A DNA stretch of 6,699 bases. Source: Sulfurimonadaceae bacterium (lineage in GTDB: Bacteria; Campylobacterota; Campylobacteria; Campylobacterales; Sulfurimonadaceae). Below, piece after piece: positions 1 through 6,440 of the stretch. How positions within the stretch are numbered: position 1 is the stretch's first letter; every line of letters starts with the position of its first letter. The notes beneath the pieces are model-generated. The model was not told the DNA's origin and did not search any database. It saw only the letters and a program-made list of their open reading frames with translations. The stretch spans positions 1 through 6,699 of the forward strand of contig JAPHSI010000072.1 in NCBI GenBank assembly GCA_026193155.1, in the 5' to 3' direction. The translations under genes were made by a program, and so were the position numbers.

Positions 1-23
1 AAAAGTGATTTTGTATCTTCTTG

Positions 24-266
24 TTAGCTTTGCTCTTTTAAACTAAGTTGCTCTTTTAATTTTGCTAAATACTTTTGCTGTTTATATATCTCTTTTTTTT
101 GTCTCAATATTTTCTTTGCATTATTAGCCATTTTTTTATTAATGGAGCTATATGTTTTTGAGAAATTTTTTATTTTCTTTGATGTCTTATTTATTTTAGA
201 ATCTATAGCTTCTTTTGCATCTAGGGATACAAATACTAAAAATAAAACAAATATTGTTTTAATCAT
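24..266 (-). CDS. Secreted coiled-coil protein, N-terminal part of an EnvC/M23-type murein hydrolase activator (early stop)
   Basis: The 80-residue product starts with a short hydrophobic signal sequence (residues 3-15, probable cleavage after the Ala of SLDA near residue 17). The rest is a Lys/Gln/Glu-rich heptad-like helix (about 20-78), typical of the periplasmic coiled coil of EnvC-like proteins. It overlaps the ftsX stop by 4 bp (ATGA, 263-266), and this is where Campylobacter places an M23 peptidase gene; known FtsX proteins bind such coiled-coil activators through their periplasmic loop. The family is normally several hundred residues long with a C-terminal LytM/M23 domain, so this is far too short. 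The frame closes with TAA at 24-26 and only 23 further bases are visible. Possible readings are a nonsense or frameshift mutation (pseudogene), a base error near a contig end, or a genuine small coiled-coil partner. The assignment rests on context, signal sequence and coiled coil; no catalytic domain is visible. Confidence 0.6.
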   Translation of the reverse strand: MIKTIFVLFLVFVSLDAKEAIDSKINKTSKKIKNFSKTYSSINKKMANNAKKILRQKKEIYKQQKYLAKLKEQLSLKEQS

Positions 267-1087
267 ACTTCTTCTTTATGACCTAAAACAATCATAGTAG
301 CTAAGAGTATAGATAATACTAAGGATACACCCAAAAGTAAGAAGAAGTCATTTAACGTATCAAAAATCACTACTTTAATATTTATATTATCAAATTGCTG
401 TAACACAAATCTATTTGTTGATATATACATAAAGATCAGATATATTAATATACTAGAGATAATTGCATCTACAATTGAGAGTCTAAAAAGAACAGCTGAA
501 CGAAGCCAAGTAGGTGCTCCAAACAAACCCATAATACTCATTCTCTCTGAATGCTTAAATTGCCATATCCTCAGCTCTTTTAAAATCAAGAGCATAGTAA
601 CAATAGATACTACTATGGCAAATACCAATATAACGCCTTTAAAAAGAACTAGTAATTTGTAAGTAATATCATGATTATTTGAGAAATCTTCTATTTTTGA
701 TATGGACGGATTAGAAAAAAGATTTTTTCTAAGTGTCGTAATCTCTTTTGGTGTAGGAAATTTAGTTAAATATAATTTATAAAATTTTGGAAGTGTAAGT
801 TTTAGTAAGTTTATATTTTTTTGATCCATCCCTGTATTTAAACGATTTATTATATTATCCGGTGATAGTTCTTCTACTCTATTTATTAGCCCGTCTATAG
901 ATAAAAATTCACTATTAGCTATACGTTTTTCACTCACAACTACAACTGAATAATTTTTAGCTAAATTCTCCTTATATGCGTCAATAGAGCGTTCTACTAC
1001 AATAAAAACTTGAATTGAAAATAAGATGCTAATAAGCGCAACAATTAGCGATAAATGATTTTTAATTGATTTCACTAATCTCTCCAT
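263..1087 (-). CDS. ftsX: Cell division ABC transporter permease-like protein FtsX
   Basis: This 274-residue inner-membrane protein is the membrane half of FtsEX, which uses FtsE ATP hydrolysis to control septal murein hydrolases rather than to move a substrate. The layout is that of FtsX: a cytoplasmic N-terminus, TM1 at about 11-31, a periplasmic region at about 32-144, then TM2 (145-170), TM3 (200-222) and TM4 (246-269). The segment ERMSIMGLFGAPTWLR (181-196) before TM3 matches the FtsX/MacB-type permease core. It is shorter than E. coli FtsX (about 350), which has a longer N-terminal cytoplasmic part. The start at 1087 lies 26 bp inside ftsE and has only a weak AG-rich ribosome binding site, which suggests translational coupling. 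The downstream coiled-coil gene overlaps its stop by 4 bp and probably encodes its periplasmic partner. Identification is firm from topology together with the adjacent ftsE. Confidence 0.9.
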   Translation of the reverse strand: MERLVKSIKNHLSLIVALISILFSIQVFIVVERSIDAYKENLAKNYSVVVVSEKRIANSEFLSIDGLINRVEELSPDNIINRLNTGMDQKNINLLKLTLPKFYKLYLTKFPTPKEITTLRKNLFSNPSISKIEDFSNNHDITYKLLVLFKGVILVFAIVVSIVTMLLILKELRIWQFKHSERMSIMGLFGAPTWLRSAVLFRLSIVDAIISSILIYLIFMYISTNRFVLQQFDNINIKVVIFDTLNDFFLLLGVSLVLSILLATMIVLGHKEEV

Positions 1088-1733
1088 ATTCTATATGATA
1101 ATGCTTATAATCAACATTTAAAGTTGAAGGAATATGGTGTGTAACAACAATTACGGTAGTTTTAAGTTGAGTATTTGCACCTTCTAAAAGATTCCATATT
1201 AGTTGAGATGAATATTCATCAAGATTACCTGTAGGCTCATCCGCAAGTATCAATATCGGATTGTGTGAAAGTGCCCTAGCCATAGCTACACGTTGTTGCT
1301 CACCACCACTTAATTCCATTGGATATTTTCCAGCCTGATGCTTTAACCTGACATGTTTTAAAAGAGATTCCGCTTGATTTAATGTCACTTCTTTTTCATA
1401 ACCGTTTATTAGTAGAGGCATTGTAATATTTTTTTCTATTGTCCACTCTTTTATAAGTTTATAATCTTGAAAAACTATCCCTAGGTGTCTTCTTAAAAAA
1501 TTCAATTTACTTTTAGATACGTTATTTAATTCAACCCCTCCTACTATTAATGAACCTTGTTTTGGCTTTATAGCACCGTATAATGATTTTAAAAGTGTAG
1601 ATTTTCCACTACCACTGGCACCCGTAACAAACACAAAACTTCCGGATTCTATACTAAAGGTAGCCTGCTTTATAATAGTTTGATTAGAATCATAACTTAA
1701 TGAAACATCTTTAGCAAGAATCACTTTATCCAT
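1062..1733 (-). CDS. ftsE: Cell division ATP-binding protein FtsE
   Basis: This 223-residue cytoplasmic ABC ATPase dimerises under FtsX and drives its conformational change at the division site. All nucleotide-binding elements are intact: Walker A GASGSGKST (38-46), Q-loop Gln89 in VFQD, signature LSGGEQQR (141-148), Walker B LILADEP (161-167) with catalytic Glu166, D-loop GNLD (169-172) and switch His199. The length is right for FtsE (about 220), and the closest relatives in architecture are LolD/MacB-type ATPases; the adjoining ftsX decides the call. The start at 1733 is preceded by GAGG at 1740-1743 with 6-nt spacing. It overlaps the trmB 3' end by 8 bp and the ftsX 5' end by 26 bp, so the three genes are surely one transcript. 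Confidence 0.94.
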   Translation of the reverse strand: MDKVILAKDVSLSYDSNQTIIKQATFSIESGSFVFVTGASGSGKSTLLKSLYGAIKPKQGSLIVGGVELNNVSKSKLNFLRRHLGIVFQDYKLIKEWTIEKNITMPLLINGYEKEVTLNQAESLLKHVRLKHQAGKYPMELSGGEQQRVAMARALSHNPILILADEPTGNLDEYSSQLIWNLLEGANTQLKTTVIVVTHHIPSTLNVDYKHYHIEYGEISEIN

Positions 1734-2898
1734 TTAAAACCTCGTTTAAAAATTTATGCGCCCTTAAATTACTTTTTGACTTCAAAGGCATTGATGGATA
1801 ATAATTTATATCCTTACCTCTAACTACAACATACAGATGTTCAGGTCTATCAAAACTTCCCATAGAGGTTCTAAGCATTATCCCATCTTCAAGTGAATAA
1901 GCTCTCTCAAAATGGATAAAACCGCCTTCAAATCTTTTTGTAACTCCAGAAAGAGAAAGTAATTTATCATAATCATCTTTGTACTCATTAAAACTAAAGT
2001 CACCTTCAATATTTAATGCTTTAGAATCTAAATCATTTATCATGGTAACATCATAAATATTTTTTTCCATTCTTTTCCATCTATCTTCATATTTGGAACT
2101 TATCTCAATATCAGAATTTTTTCTTATATTTAATGTTATTTTTGGAAAATTTATAAAAATTTCATATGAATATGCATAGTAGTTTTCGCTGTCAGTTCTA
2201 AGTTCAAGTGTACCCCCAACTTTTAAAACACGTCTCGCTTCTTCAATAAAAGAAGTAGATATTACGCGTCTATGAGGTTTTTTATCCCAAGGAACAGGAA
2301 AATGAACAAATATTTGACTAACTATATTTGAAGGGATTAACTCCATAAAAAGTCTAGCATCATAGTCTAATACAAGTAGATTATCCAGTTCTTGAATACT
2401 TATCTGTTTTAGTACCTGTTCTATTGATGGACGATGTATCTCAATACCGATATATAAAGTGTTGGGATTGTTTTTGGCTTGATGAAGCAAGTGCCTGCCT
2501 GAACCAAATCCAACCTCAATGGCTACATCTTCTACATCAGGAAAGTTATCAGCAAAGTATTCTATATTTTTTAGAGCTGTAATTTTTTCTAAGTGAATAT
2601 TTTTAGCAGCGGTATGTACATTTGAACTTAAAACATTTAGCTTTGCTTCTTTTGCATATGTAAGTAATGCATTATGTACCTTCTGCGTAGAAGCAGGACG
2701 TGTTAATTTATCTGTCTTTAGCAATGTTTTATTTTCATCATCCTTTAGCAGTAAGAAAAAATCTTCATCTTCTACCGTAGTTGAAATTAATATTTCGTCA
2801 TCATGCTTTGTATTTTTCGCAAAAAAATTAAAAGAAACTCCGTCTTTTTCATACGGCAATTCTAATTTGTTAAATTTTTCTATGTGTAGGTGTGGCAT
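1726..2898 (-). CDS. trmB: tRNA (guanine-N7-)-methyltransferase TrmB, long campylobacterotal form
   Basis: TrmB uses S-adenosylmethionine to make 7-methylguanosine at position 46 in the variable loop of many tRNAs. The Rossmann-type core lies at about 105-285: SAM motif EVGFGSGR (128-135), acidic GIEIH (151-155), DYDAR (178-182), HFPVPWDKKPHRR (199-211), RTDSENY (234-240) and SKYEDRW (268-274). The family's usual length is about 210-240 residues; this protein has about 105 extra N-terminal and about 105 extra C-terminal residues. As I recall, Campylobacter and Helicobacter TrmB proteins are similarly long, so this is a lineage feature and not a fusion artefact. In the usual PDPW motif the Asp is Val (residue 202), discussed in the findings. 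The start at 2898 lies 5 bp past the lipoprotein stop, with a weak purine-rich (GAAGAA) leader; the gene overlaps ftsE by 8 bp. The enzyme family is clear; retained activity is inferred. Confidence 0.9.
   Translation of the reverse strand: MPHLHIEKFNKLELPYEKDGVSFNFFAKNTKHDDEILISTTVEDEDFFLLLKDDENKTLLKTDKLTRPASTQKVHNALLTYAKEAKLNVLSSNVHTAAKNIHLEKITALKNIEYFADNFPDVEDVAIEVGFGSGRHLLHQAKNNPNTLYIGIEIHRPSIEQVLKQISIQELDNLLVLDYDARLFMELIPSNIVSQIFVHFPVPWDKKPHRRVISTSFIEEARRVLKVGGTLELRTDSENYYAYSYEIFINFPKITLNIRKNSDIEISSKYEDRWKRMEKNIYDVTMINDLDSKALNIEGDFSFNEYKDDYDKLLSLSGVTKRFEGGFIHFERAYSLEDGIMLRTSMGSFDRPEHLYVVVRGKDINYYPSMPLKSKSNLRAHKFLNEVLNG
1740..1743 (-). promoter_or_regulatory. Ribosome binding site of ftsE inside trmB
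   Basis: GAGG on the minus strand lies 6 nt before the ftsE ATG at 1733, within the last codons of trmB. It supports that start and shows that ftsE has its own initiation signal although it overlaps trmB. Confidence 0.7.
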
Positions 2899-2903
2899 AT
2901 ATT

Positions 2904-4175
2904 TTATTCTTCTTTATTTATATCTTTAGTCTCAATTATAACTTCTATACTTGGTTCGGATTCTATTGAATATTCATCAACAGACATAACTTGATAATAG
3001 TAAGTTGTATTTGGATTTATATCTGTATCTTCAAAATTTTTACTTTTTATATCTTTGAATTCATCAACAACTTTATCAAAAAGCCCTTTCTTATATTTCT
3101 TTCTAACTATATAACTTTTTGCTCTTAAATCATTTTTTTTCCATTTTAAAACAATTTTATTAGCAATAATACTTGCATCTACAACTGCAGGAGGAAGTGG
3201 TTTTGATAAAGTTACACCTTGAACAGAGCTTCTATGATGAATTGATTCTAGTCCATCTTTATCAACAGAACTAACTCTATAAAAATACTTAGCTCCGTCT
3301 TGTTCAATAATGTCTTCATAATCATTTCTGGTTAATTTAGCTAATAGATTATATCCGCCATCCATTTTATTTGATCTATAAAGATTATAATGAGAGAAGT
3401 CTTCTTCATTCGACTTATTCCAAGATATACCTATTTTTCTTGCTTTGTTATTAGTAGCTTTTATATTTGTTACTTCTAAAGGCAAGTCTTTTGTAACTGA
3501 TTTTACAATTTTACTAGCTGTTGACGTAATTCCATTATAAGTAATTGCTCTGATGTTATATTGATATGTGTAGCTATCTTTCAAACCCAAGTCTATATAT
3601 TCTGCGCTTAAGCGTCCTTCTACCCTAGCTATTACTTCCCATTCTTGTTCATTGAATGTTTTTCTTTGAATCTCATAAGCACGAACAAGTTTATTTGTAT
3701 GTGGTCGCCATATAATTTTCGCACTTCTTGGCATTCCATTAGCTGCATATATCCATGTTACTGATTCTAATATGGGTTTAGTAACGGCTTGATATGTTTC
3801 ACTTCTTTCACCTTGCGCCTCTTCACTATATGTTACAAAATAATAATTGTATCTTTTTGCAGGCTTAACATTTTGATCAAGAAAGTGAGTTGAATATCTA
3901 TTATCAATTGTTTCATAATAAGAATCTGATTGCGTTAAATTTTCATCTAAAGATTCTCTGTAAACGTATATACCGTTAACCCTCTTATCCTCTATTCTTT
4001 TCCACTCAAGTGCAATTGATTTCATATCAGATTTAGTAGCTGTTTTAGTTAATACAACCTTTGGCAAAGATGAATCAATTACTGCTTCTTTTTTTGGCTT
4101 TGGTTTAACCGTACAACCACTAAGAATTAGGATTGTTAAAACTATCAATAATGAACTGAGGTTTAGTAACTTCAT
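2904..4175 (-). CDS. flpA: Fibronectin type III domain lipoprotein, FlpA-like
   Basis: The 423-residue product has a lipoprotein signal peptide: KLL start, hydrophobic stretch 6-18 and lipobox LSGC with Cys21 as the lipidation site. A Pro/Lys-rich linker follows (22-30). Four fibronectin type III repeats then fill the protein, at about 38-134, 136-228, 232-324 and 327-416; each has the core Trp of strand B (LEW, IIW, ISW, LKW) and a Tyr-rich strand F (YNYYFVTYS, YQYNIRA, YFYRVSS, YYYQVMS). Position between trmB and an rluD-like gene matches C. jejuni Cj1279c, FlpA, an outer-membrane fibronectin-binding adhesin described with three such domains. Domain 2 contains WRPHTNKLV (156-164), resembling the FlpA fibronectin-binding segment. 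Start choice is firm: it alone gives the signal peptide, and GGAG sits 7 nt upstream. Orthology to FlpA is likely; an adhesin role in this organism is not shown and the original function may be structural. Confidence 0.85.
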   Translation of the reverse strand: MKLLNLSSLLIVLTILILSGCTVKPKPKKEAVIDSSLPKVVLTKTATKSDMKSIALEWKRIEDKRVNGIYVYRESLDENLTQSDSYYETIDNRYSTHFLDQNVKPAKRYNYYFVTYSEEAQGERSETYQAVTKPILESVTWIYAANGMPRSAKIIWRPHTNKLVRAYEIQRKTFNEQEWEVIARVEGRLSAEYIDLGLKDSYTYQYNIRAITYNGITSTASKIVKSVTKDLPLEVTNIKATNNKARKIGISWNKSNEEDFSHYNLYRSNKMDGGYNLLAKLTRNDYEDIIEQDGAKYFYRVSSVDKDGLESIHHRSSVQGVTLSKPLPPAVVDASIIANKIVLKWKKNDLRAKSYIVRKKYKKGLFDKVVDEFKDIKSKNFEDTDINPNTTYYYQVMSVDEYSIESEPSIEVIIETKDINKEE

Positions 4176-5094
4176 CTATTTGCTCCGTTTCAAATTTTTT
4201 ATCTATAAATTCTTTCATTTTTTGCTCAAGTGGAGCTACAAATGAAACTATTTTATTTGTTGTTGGATGTGTAAAGTGTAATTCATAAGCATGAAGCAAA
4301 ATTCGTTCCGATTTATCGTCCTTTTTAACTGCTCCATATAAATGATCACCTACTATATGACGGCTTTTTGTCTCCAAATGCACACGTATTTGATGTGTAC
4401 GACCCGTGAAAAGTTTACATGCTATTAATTGCTGTTTTTCATCATTACTGAGTAGTAATTGTTTAAAAGCTGTTTTAGCATCTTTACCACCGGCTTCACA
4501 AGCCATTTTTAAACGGTTATTACTACTTCTTTTTATTGGAGCTTCCACAATTGTTATATCTTCTTTTAAAGGAGGTTCTATTACTGCAAGATAAAAACGT
4601 CCCATACTCTTATCCTGTAGTTGTTCACTAAGGGCTTGGTGTGCTTCATTATTTTTTGCGACAACCATCACACCGCTTGTACCCTTATCAAGTCTGTGTA
4701 CTATACCGTGGCGTTCTTCACCGCTGATAGTAGAGAGTCTAATCCCTTTGTGTTTTAGCCAATCAACTAGAGTAGCTTCTTTAACACTTGGGGCAGGATG
4801 CACAGTTAAACCACTTGGTTTATTTATAACCAACAGTTCAGAATCTTCATATAAAACTTCTACATCAAAGTCTATCTCTAAAGCTTCAGCTTTTTTAACT
4901 TCTGGAAATTCAACTCTAATATTTTGATTCTCTTTTAGTTTTACACCCGCGCGCGATACTAACTTATCATCTACATATACACACTCTTTTTTAATGAGTT
5001 GTGCTACCTGTGAGCGACTTTGAGCTAATTTTAAAGCTAAAAAAGTGTCCAAGCGTTCAGAATTGTTACAAATATAACTTTGAGTATCGTTCAT
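4120..5094 (-). CDS. rluD: RluD/RluA-family ribosomal RNA pseudouridine synthase
   Basis: This 324-residue cytoplasmic enzyme isomerises uridine to pseudouridine in RNA, most likely large-subunit rRNA. An S4 RNA-binding domain lies at about 13-60 (ERLDTFLA, SRSQVAQLI). The catalytic domain follows, with INKPSGLTVHP (90-100), the signature HRLDKGTSG (133-141) with catalytic Asp136, GRTHQIRVHL (231-240) and GDHLYG (249-254). S4 plus RluA-type signature fits RluD (23S helix 69) best, but RluC or another RluA-family member cannot be excluded from sequence alone. The conserved fold ends near residue 300; the hydrophilic tail 307-324 is encoded in the 56 bp shared with the lipoprotein gene. The start at 5094 has AAGG at 5102-5105 (7-nt spacing). 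It is the first gene of the leftward operon and diverges from rodA. Confidence 0.9.
   Translation of the reverse strand: MNDTQSYICNNSERLDTFLALKLAQSRSQVAQLIKKECVYVDDKLVSRAGVKLKENQNIRVEFPEVKKAEALEIDFDVEVLYEDSELLVINKPSGLTVHPAPSVKEATLVDWLKHKGIRLSTISGEERHGIVHRLDKGTSGVMVVAKNNEAHQALSEQLQDKSMGRFYLAVIEPPLKEDITIVEAPIKRSSNNRLKMACEAGGKDAKTAFKQLLLSNDEKQQLIACKLFTGRTHQIRVHLETKSRHIVGDHLYGAVKKDDKSERILLHAYELHFTHPTTNKIVSFVAPLEQKMKEFIDKKFETEQIDEVTKPQFIIDSFNNPNS
4183..4186 (-). promoter_or_regulatory. Ribosome binding site of the FlpA-like gene inside the rluD-like gene
   Basis: GGAG on the minus strand lies 7 nt before the ATG at 4175, within the coding sequence of the upstream pseudouridine synthase. It decides the lipoprotein start and therefore confirms the 56-bp out-of-frame gene overlap. 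Confidence 0.75.
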
Positions 5095-5101
5095 ATATAT
5101 A

Positions 5102-5137
5102 CCTTTTTATTCACCTTTTGTGTTACAATTCTATATA
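5102..5137 (-). promoter_or_regulatory. Putative leader of the leftward rluD-to-ftsX operon
   Basis: As the first gene after a divergent junction, the rluD-like gene must be transcribed from within or to the right of this AT-rich gap. The minus strand shows TATATAGAAT (5128-5137) as a loose -10-like stretch and the ribosome binding site AAGG at 5102-5105. No convincing -35 is seen, which is common in Campylobacterota. The promoter position is a guess; the ribosome binding site is better supported. Confidence 0.35.
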
Positions 5138-5148
5138 AAAATATGGAG
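5121..5148 (+). promoter_or_regulatory. Putative extended -10 promoter and ribosome binding site of rodA
   Basis: TGTTACAAT at 5121-5129 matches the extended -10 pattern TG-N-TAnAAT, with no clear -35, as is usual for sigma-70 promoters in Campylobacterota. It would start the transcript near 5135-5137, giving a leader of about 20 nt. GGAG at 5145-5148 is the ribosome binding site, 9 nt before the TTG start at 5158. The ribosome binding site is well supported; the promoter is inferred. Confidence 0.5.
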
Positions 5149-5157
5149 TAGTGTAGT

Positions 5158-6273
5158 TTGTGGAGAATTGATAAGCATATTTTAGCACAATTTGATTTCA
5201 TTTCTATTATTCTTATAATACCATTGGTTCTAACATCCAACTGGTTAATAAATGAAGCTGTACCTGCTCTTGCACAAAAACAAATTGCATATATAGGTAT
5301 TGCAACAATTGCTTTTATAGTTGTTTTCCTACTTCCGATAAGAAGAATGAATTGGCTTATACCTTTAATTTATTGGGTAAATATTTTATTGTTACTTGCT
5401 GTAGAATTTTTTGGTACCACTAGAGGAATGGGTGCTCAAAGATGGTTAGAACTCCCTTTTATAAATGCTACAATCCAACCATCTGAGTTTGTAAAACCTG
5501 CACTTATTCTTATGCTGGCATATCTAATTAACAAAACCCCTCCTTCTCGTGATGGTTATCAGATTAAAGAGTTTCTTATCCTAAGTGCATATATACTGCT
5601 TCCATTTATTCTAATTGTAAAAGAACCGGATTTAGGTACAGCTTTAGTACTTCTTATAATAGGTTACGGTACTTTATTTTTTATTGGAGTAAATTGGAAA
5701 ATATGGGCTGTAATTGTAAGTGCAATACTACTTGCATCTCCACTTGTATATAAATTTGGTTTACATGATTATCAAAAAACACGTATTAAAGATTTTATTA
5801 GTGAAAAGCCATCTTATCATGTTCAACAATCAATCATTGCAATAGGCTCAGGCGGTTTAAAGGGAAAAAGTAAGGAAGAAGCCACACAAACCCAGATGAA
5901 GTTTCTTCCTATTGCTACAAGTGATTTTATATTTGCCTTTTTAGTTGAACGCACCGGTTTTTTAGGAGCACTTGGAATTATTATGATTTATGTATTACTT
6001 ATTTTGCATCTACTGAGTTTAAGTGTATTTAATTCTGATTATTACATAAAGGTTGTTACCATAGCCATATCATTTATGATATTTGTATATATGGGGGTGA
6101 ATATATCCATGACCATAGGTTATGCACCGGTTGTAGGTGTGCCGCTGCCAATGTTTAGTTATGGTGGTAGTAGTTTTTTAAACTTCTTAGTTTTATTTGC
6201 TATTATGCAAAACCTAATTACCTTTCAATATAAAGATATGTATGATGGAAGAGGAACTAAAAGTTTTATATAA
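5158..6273 (+). CDS. rodA: Rod shape-determining peptidoglycan polymerase RodA (SEDS family)
   Basis: This 371-residue SEDS glycosyltransferase polymerises lipid II into glycan strands for cell elongation, partnering PBP2. Length equals E. coli RodA (370), and about ten membrane segments are visible from 11-34 to 338-356. Family motifs are all present: GAQRWLEL (92-99) with IQPSEFVK (106-113), KEPDLGTAL (155-163), the long loop HVQQSIIAIGSGGLKGK (221-237), PIATSDFIFA (251-260) with Asp256 at the catalytic Asp position, and VGVPLPMFSYGGSS (326-339). The WRIDKHIL start favours RodA over FtsW, which has a longer N-terminus. The start is TTG: an in-frame TAG lies at 5149-5151, no ATG fits, and GGAG at 5145-5148 is well placed. 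It is divergent from the rluD-led operon and converges on the tRNA cluster; the 63 bp to the nearest tRNA are AT-rich, with no GC-rich hairpin plus T-run. Confidence 0.95.
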   Translation: MWRIDKHILAQFDFISIILIIPLVLTSNWLINEAVPALAQKQIAYIGIATIAFIVVFLLPIRRMNWLIPLIYWVNILLLLAVEFFGTTRGMGAQRWLELPFINATIQPSEFVKPALILMLAYLINKTPPSRDGYQIKEFLILSAYILLPFILIVKEPDLGTALVLLIIGYGTLFFIGVNWKIWAVIVSAILLASPLVYKFGLHDYQKTRIKDFISEKPSYHVQQSIIAIGSGGLKGKSKEEATQTQMKFLPIATSDFIFAFLVERTGFLGALGIIMIYVLLILHLLSLSVFNSDYYIKVVTIAISFMIFVYMGVNISMTIGYAPVVGVPLPMFSYGGSSFLNFLVLFAIMQNLITFQYKDMYDGRGTKSFI

Positions 6274-6336
6274 ATATAAGTGTCTTATTATTAAATATTA
6301 ATTGAGATTTTATAAGAATTGTATGATTTGTTTAGA

Positions 6337-6412
6337 TGGTGGGCACTACTGGACTCGAACCAGTGACATCTACCTTGTAAGGGTAGCGCTCTACCAACTG
6401 AGCTAAGCGCCC
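6337..6412 (-). tRNA. tRNA-Val (anticodon TAC)
   Basis: A 76-nt cloverleaf with encoded CCA (6337-6339). The acceptor arms GGGCGCT and AGTGCCC pair with one G-U, the anticodon stem CTACC/GGTAG closes the loop CTTACAA with TAC at 6377-6379, and the T-loop is TTCGAGT. It is the last gene of the leftward tRNA cluster, 23 nt after tRNA-Glu and tail-to-tail with rodA. It is identical to the partial copy at the right edge over all 60 shared bases. Confidence 0.97.
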
Positions 6413-6420
6413 ATCTAATT

Positions 6421-6440
6421 AAAAAAACACCATTATGGCG
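6421..6440 (-). terminator. Weak terminator-like hairpin plus T7 after tRNA-Glu
   Basis: On the minus strand CGCCA-TAA-TGGTG (6440-6428) can form a 5-bp stem with one G-U pair and a 3-nt loop, followed directly by seven T residues (6427-6421). The left arm is the 3' CCA end of tRNA-Glu, so the hairpin competes with tRNA folding. It looks like a minimal intrinsic terminator or attenuator between tRNA-Glu and the downstream tRNA-Val, but the stem is short and chance is a real possibility. Confidence 0.25.

Noticed and set aside
1062..1733. FtsE considered as LolD or MacB-type lipoprotein/macrolide exporter ATPase
   Set aside because: The ATPase alone is ambiguous, but the partner gene encodes a compact four-TM FtsX-type permease with an EnvC-like neighbour, not a LolC/E or MacB permease.
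2904..4175. FN3 repeats as a recent tandem duplication or mobile element-derived array
   Set aside because: The four domains share only the FN3 core pattern and have diverged strongly; no nucleotide-level tandem repeat or flanking mobile element is visible.
4406..4594. Open frame of 62 codons on the plus strand
   Set aside because: It lies antisense inside the conserved catalytic domain of the pseudouridine synthase, has no ribosome binding site evidence and matches no family; it is a shadow frame.
5158..6273. FtsW instead of RodA
   Set aside because: The short WRIDKHIL N-terminus, 371-residue length and lack of an extended FtsW-type N-terminus favour RodA; the gene order also matches the RodA/MrdB locus of Campylobacter.
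6274..6336. Possible bidirectional terminator between rodA and the tRNA cluster (CTTAT...ATAAG inverted pair)
   Set aside because: The arms are only 5 bp, all but one pair A-T, widely spaced and without an adjacent T-run; not distinguishable from AT-rich background.
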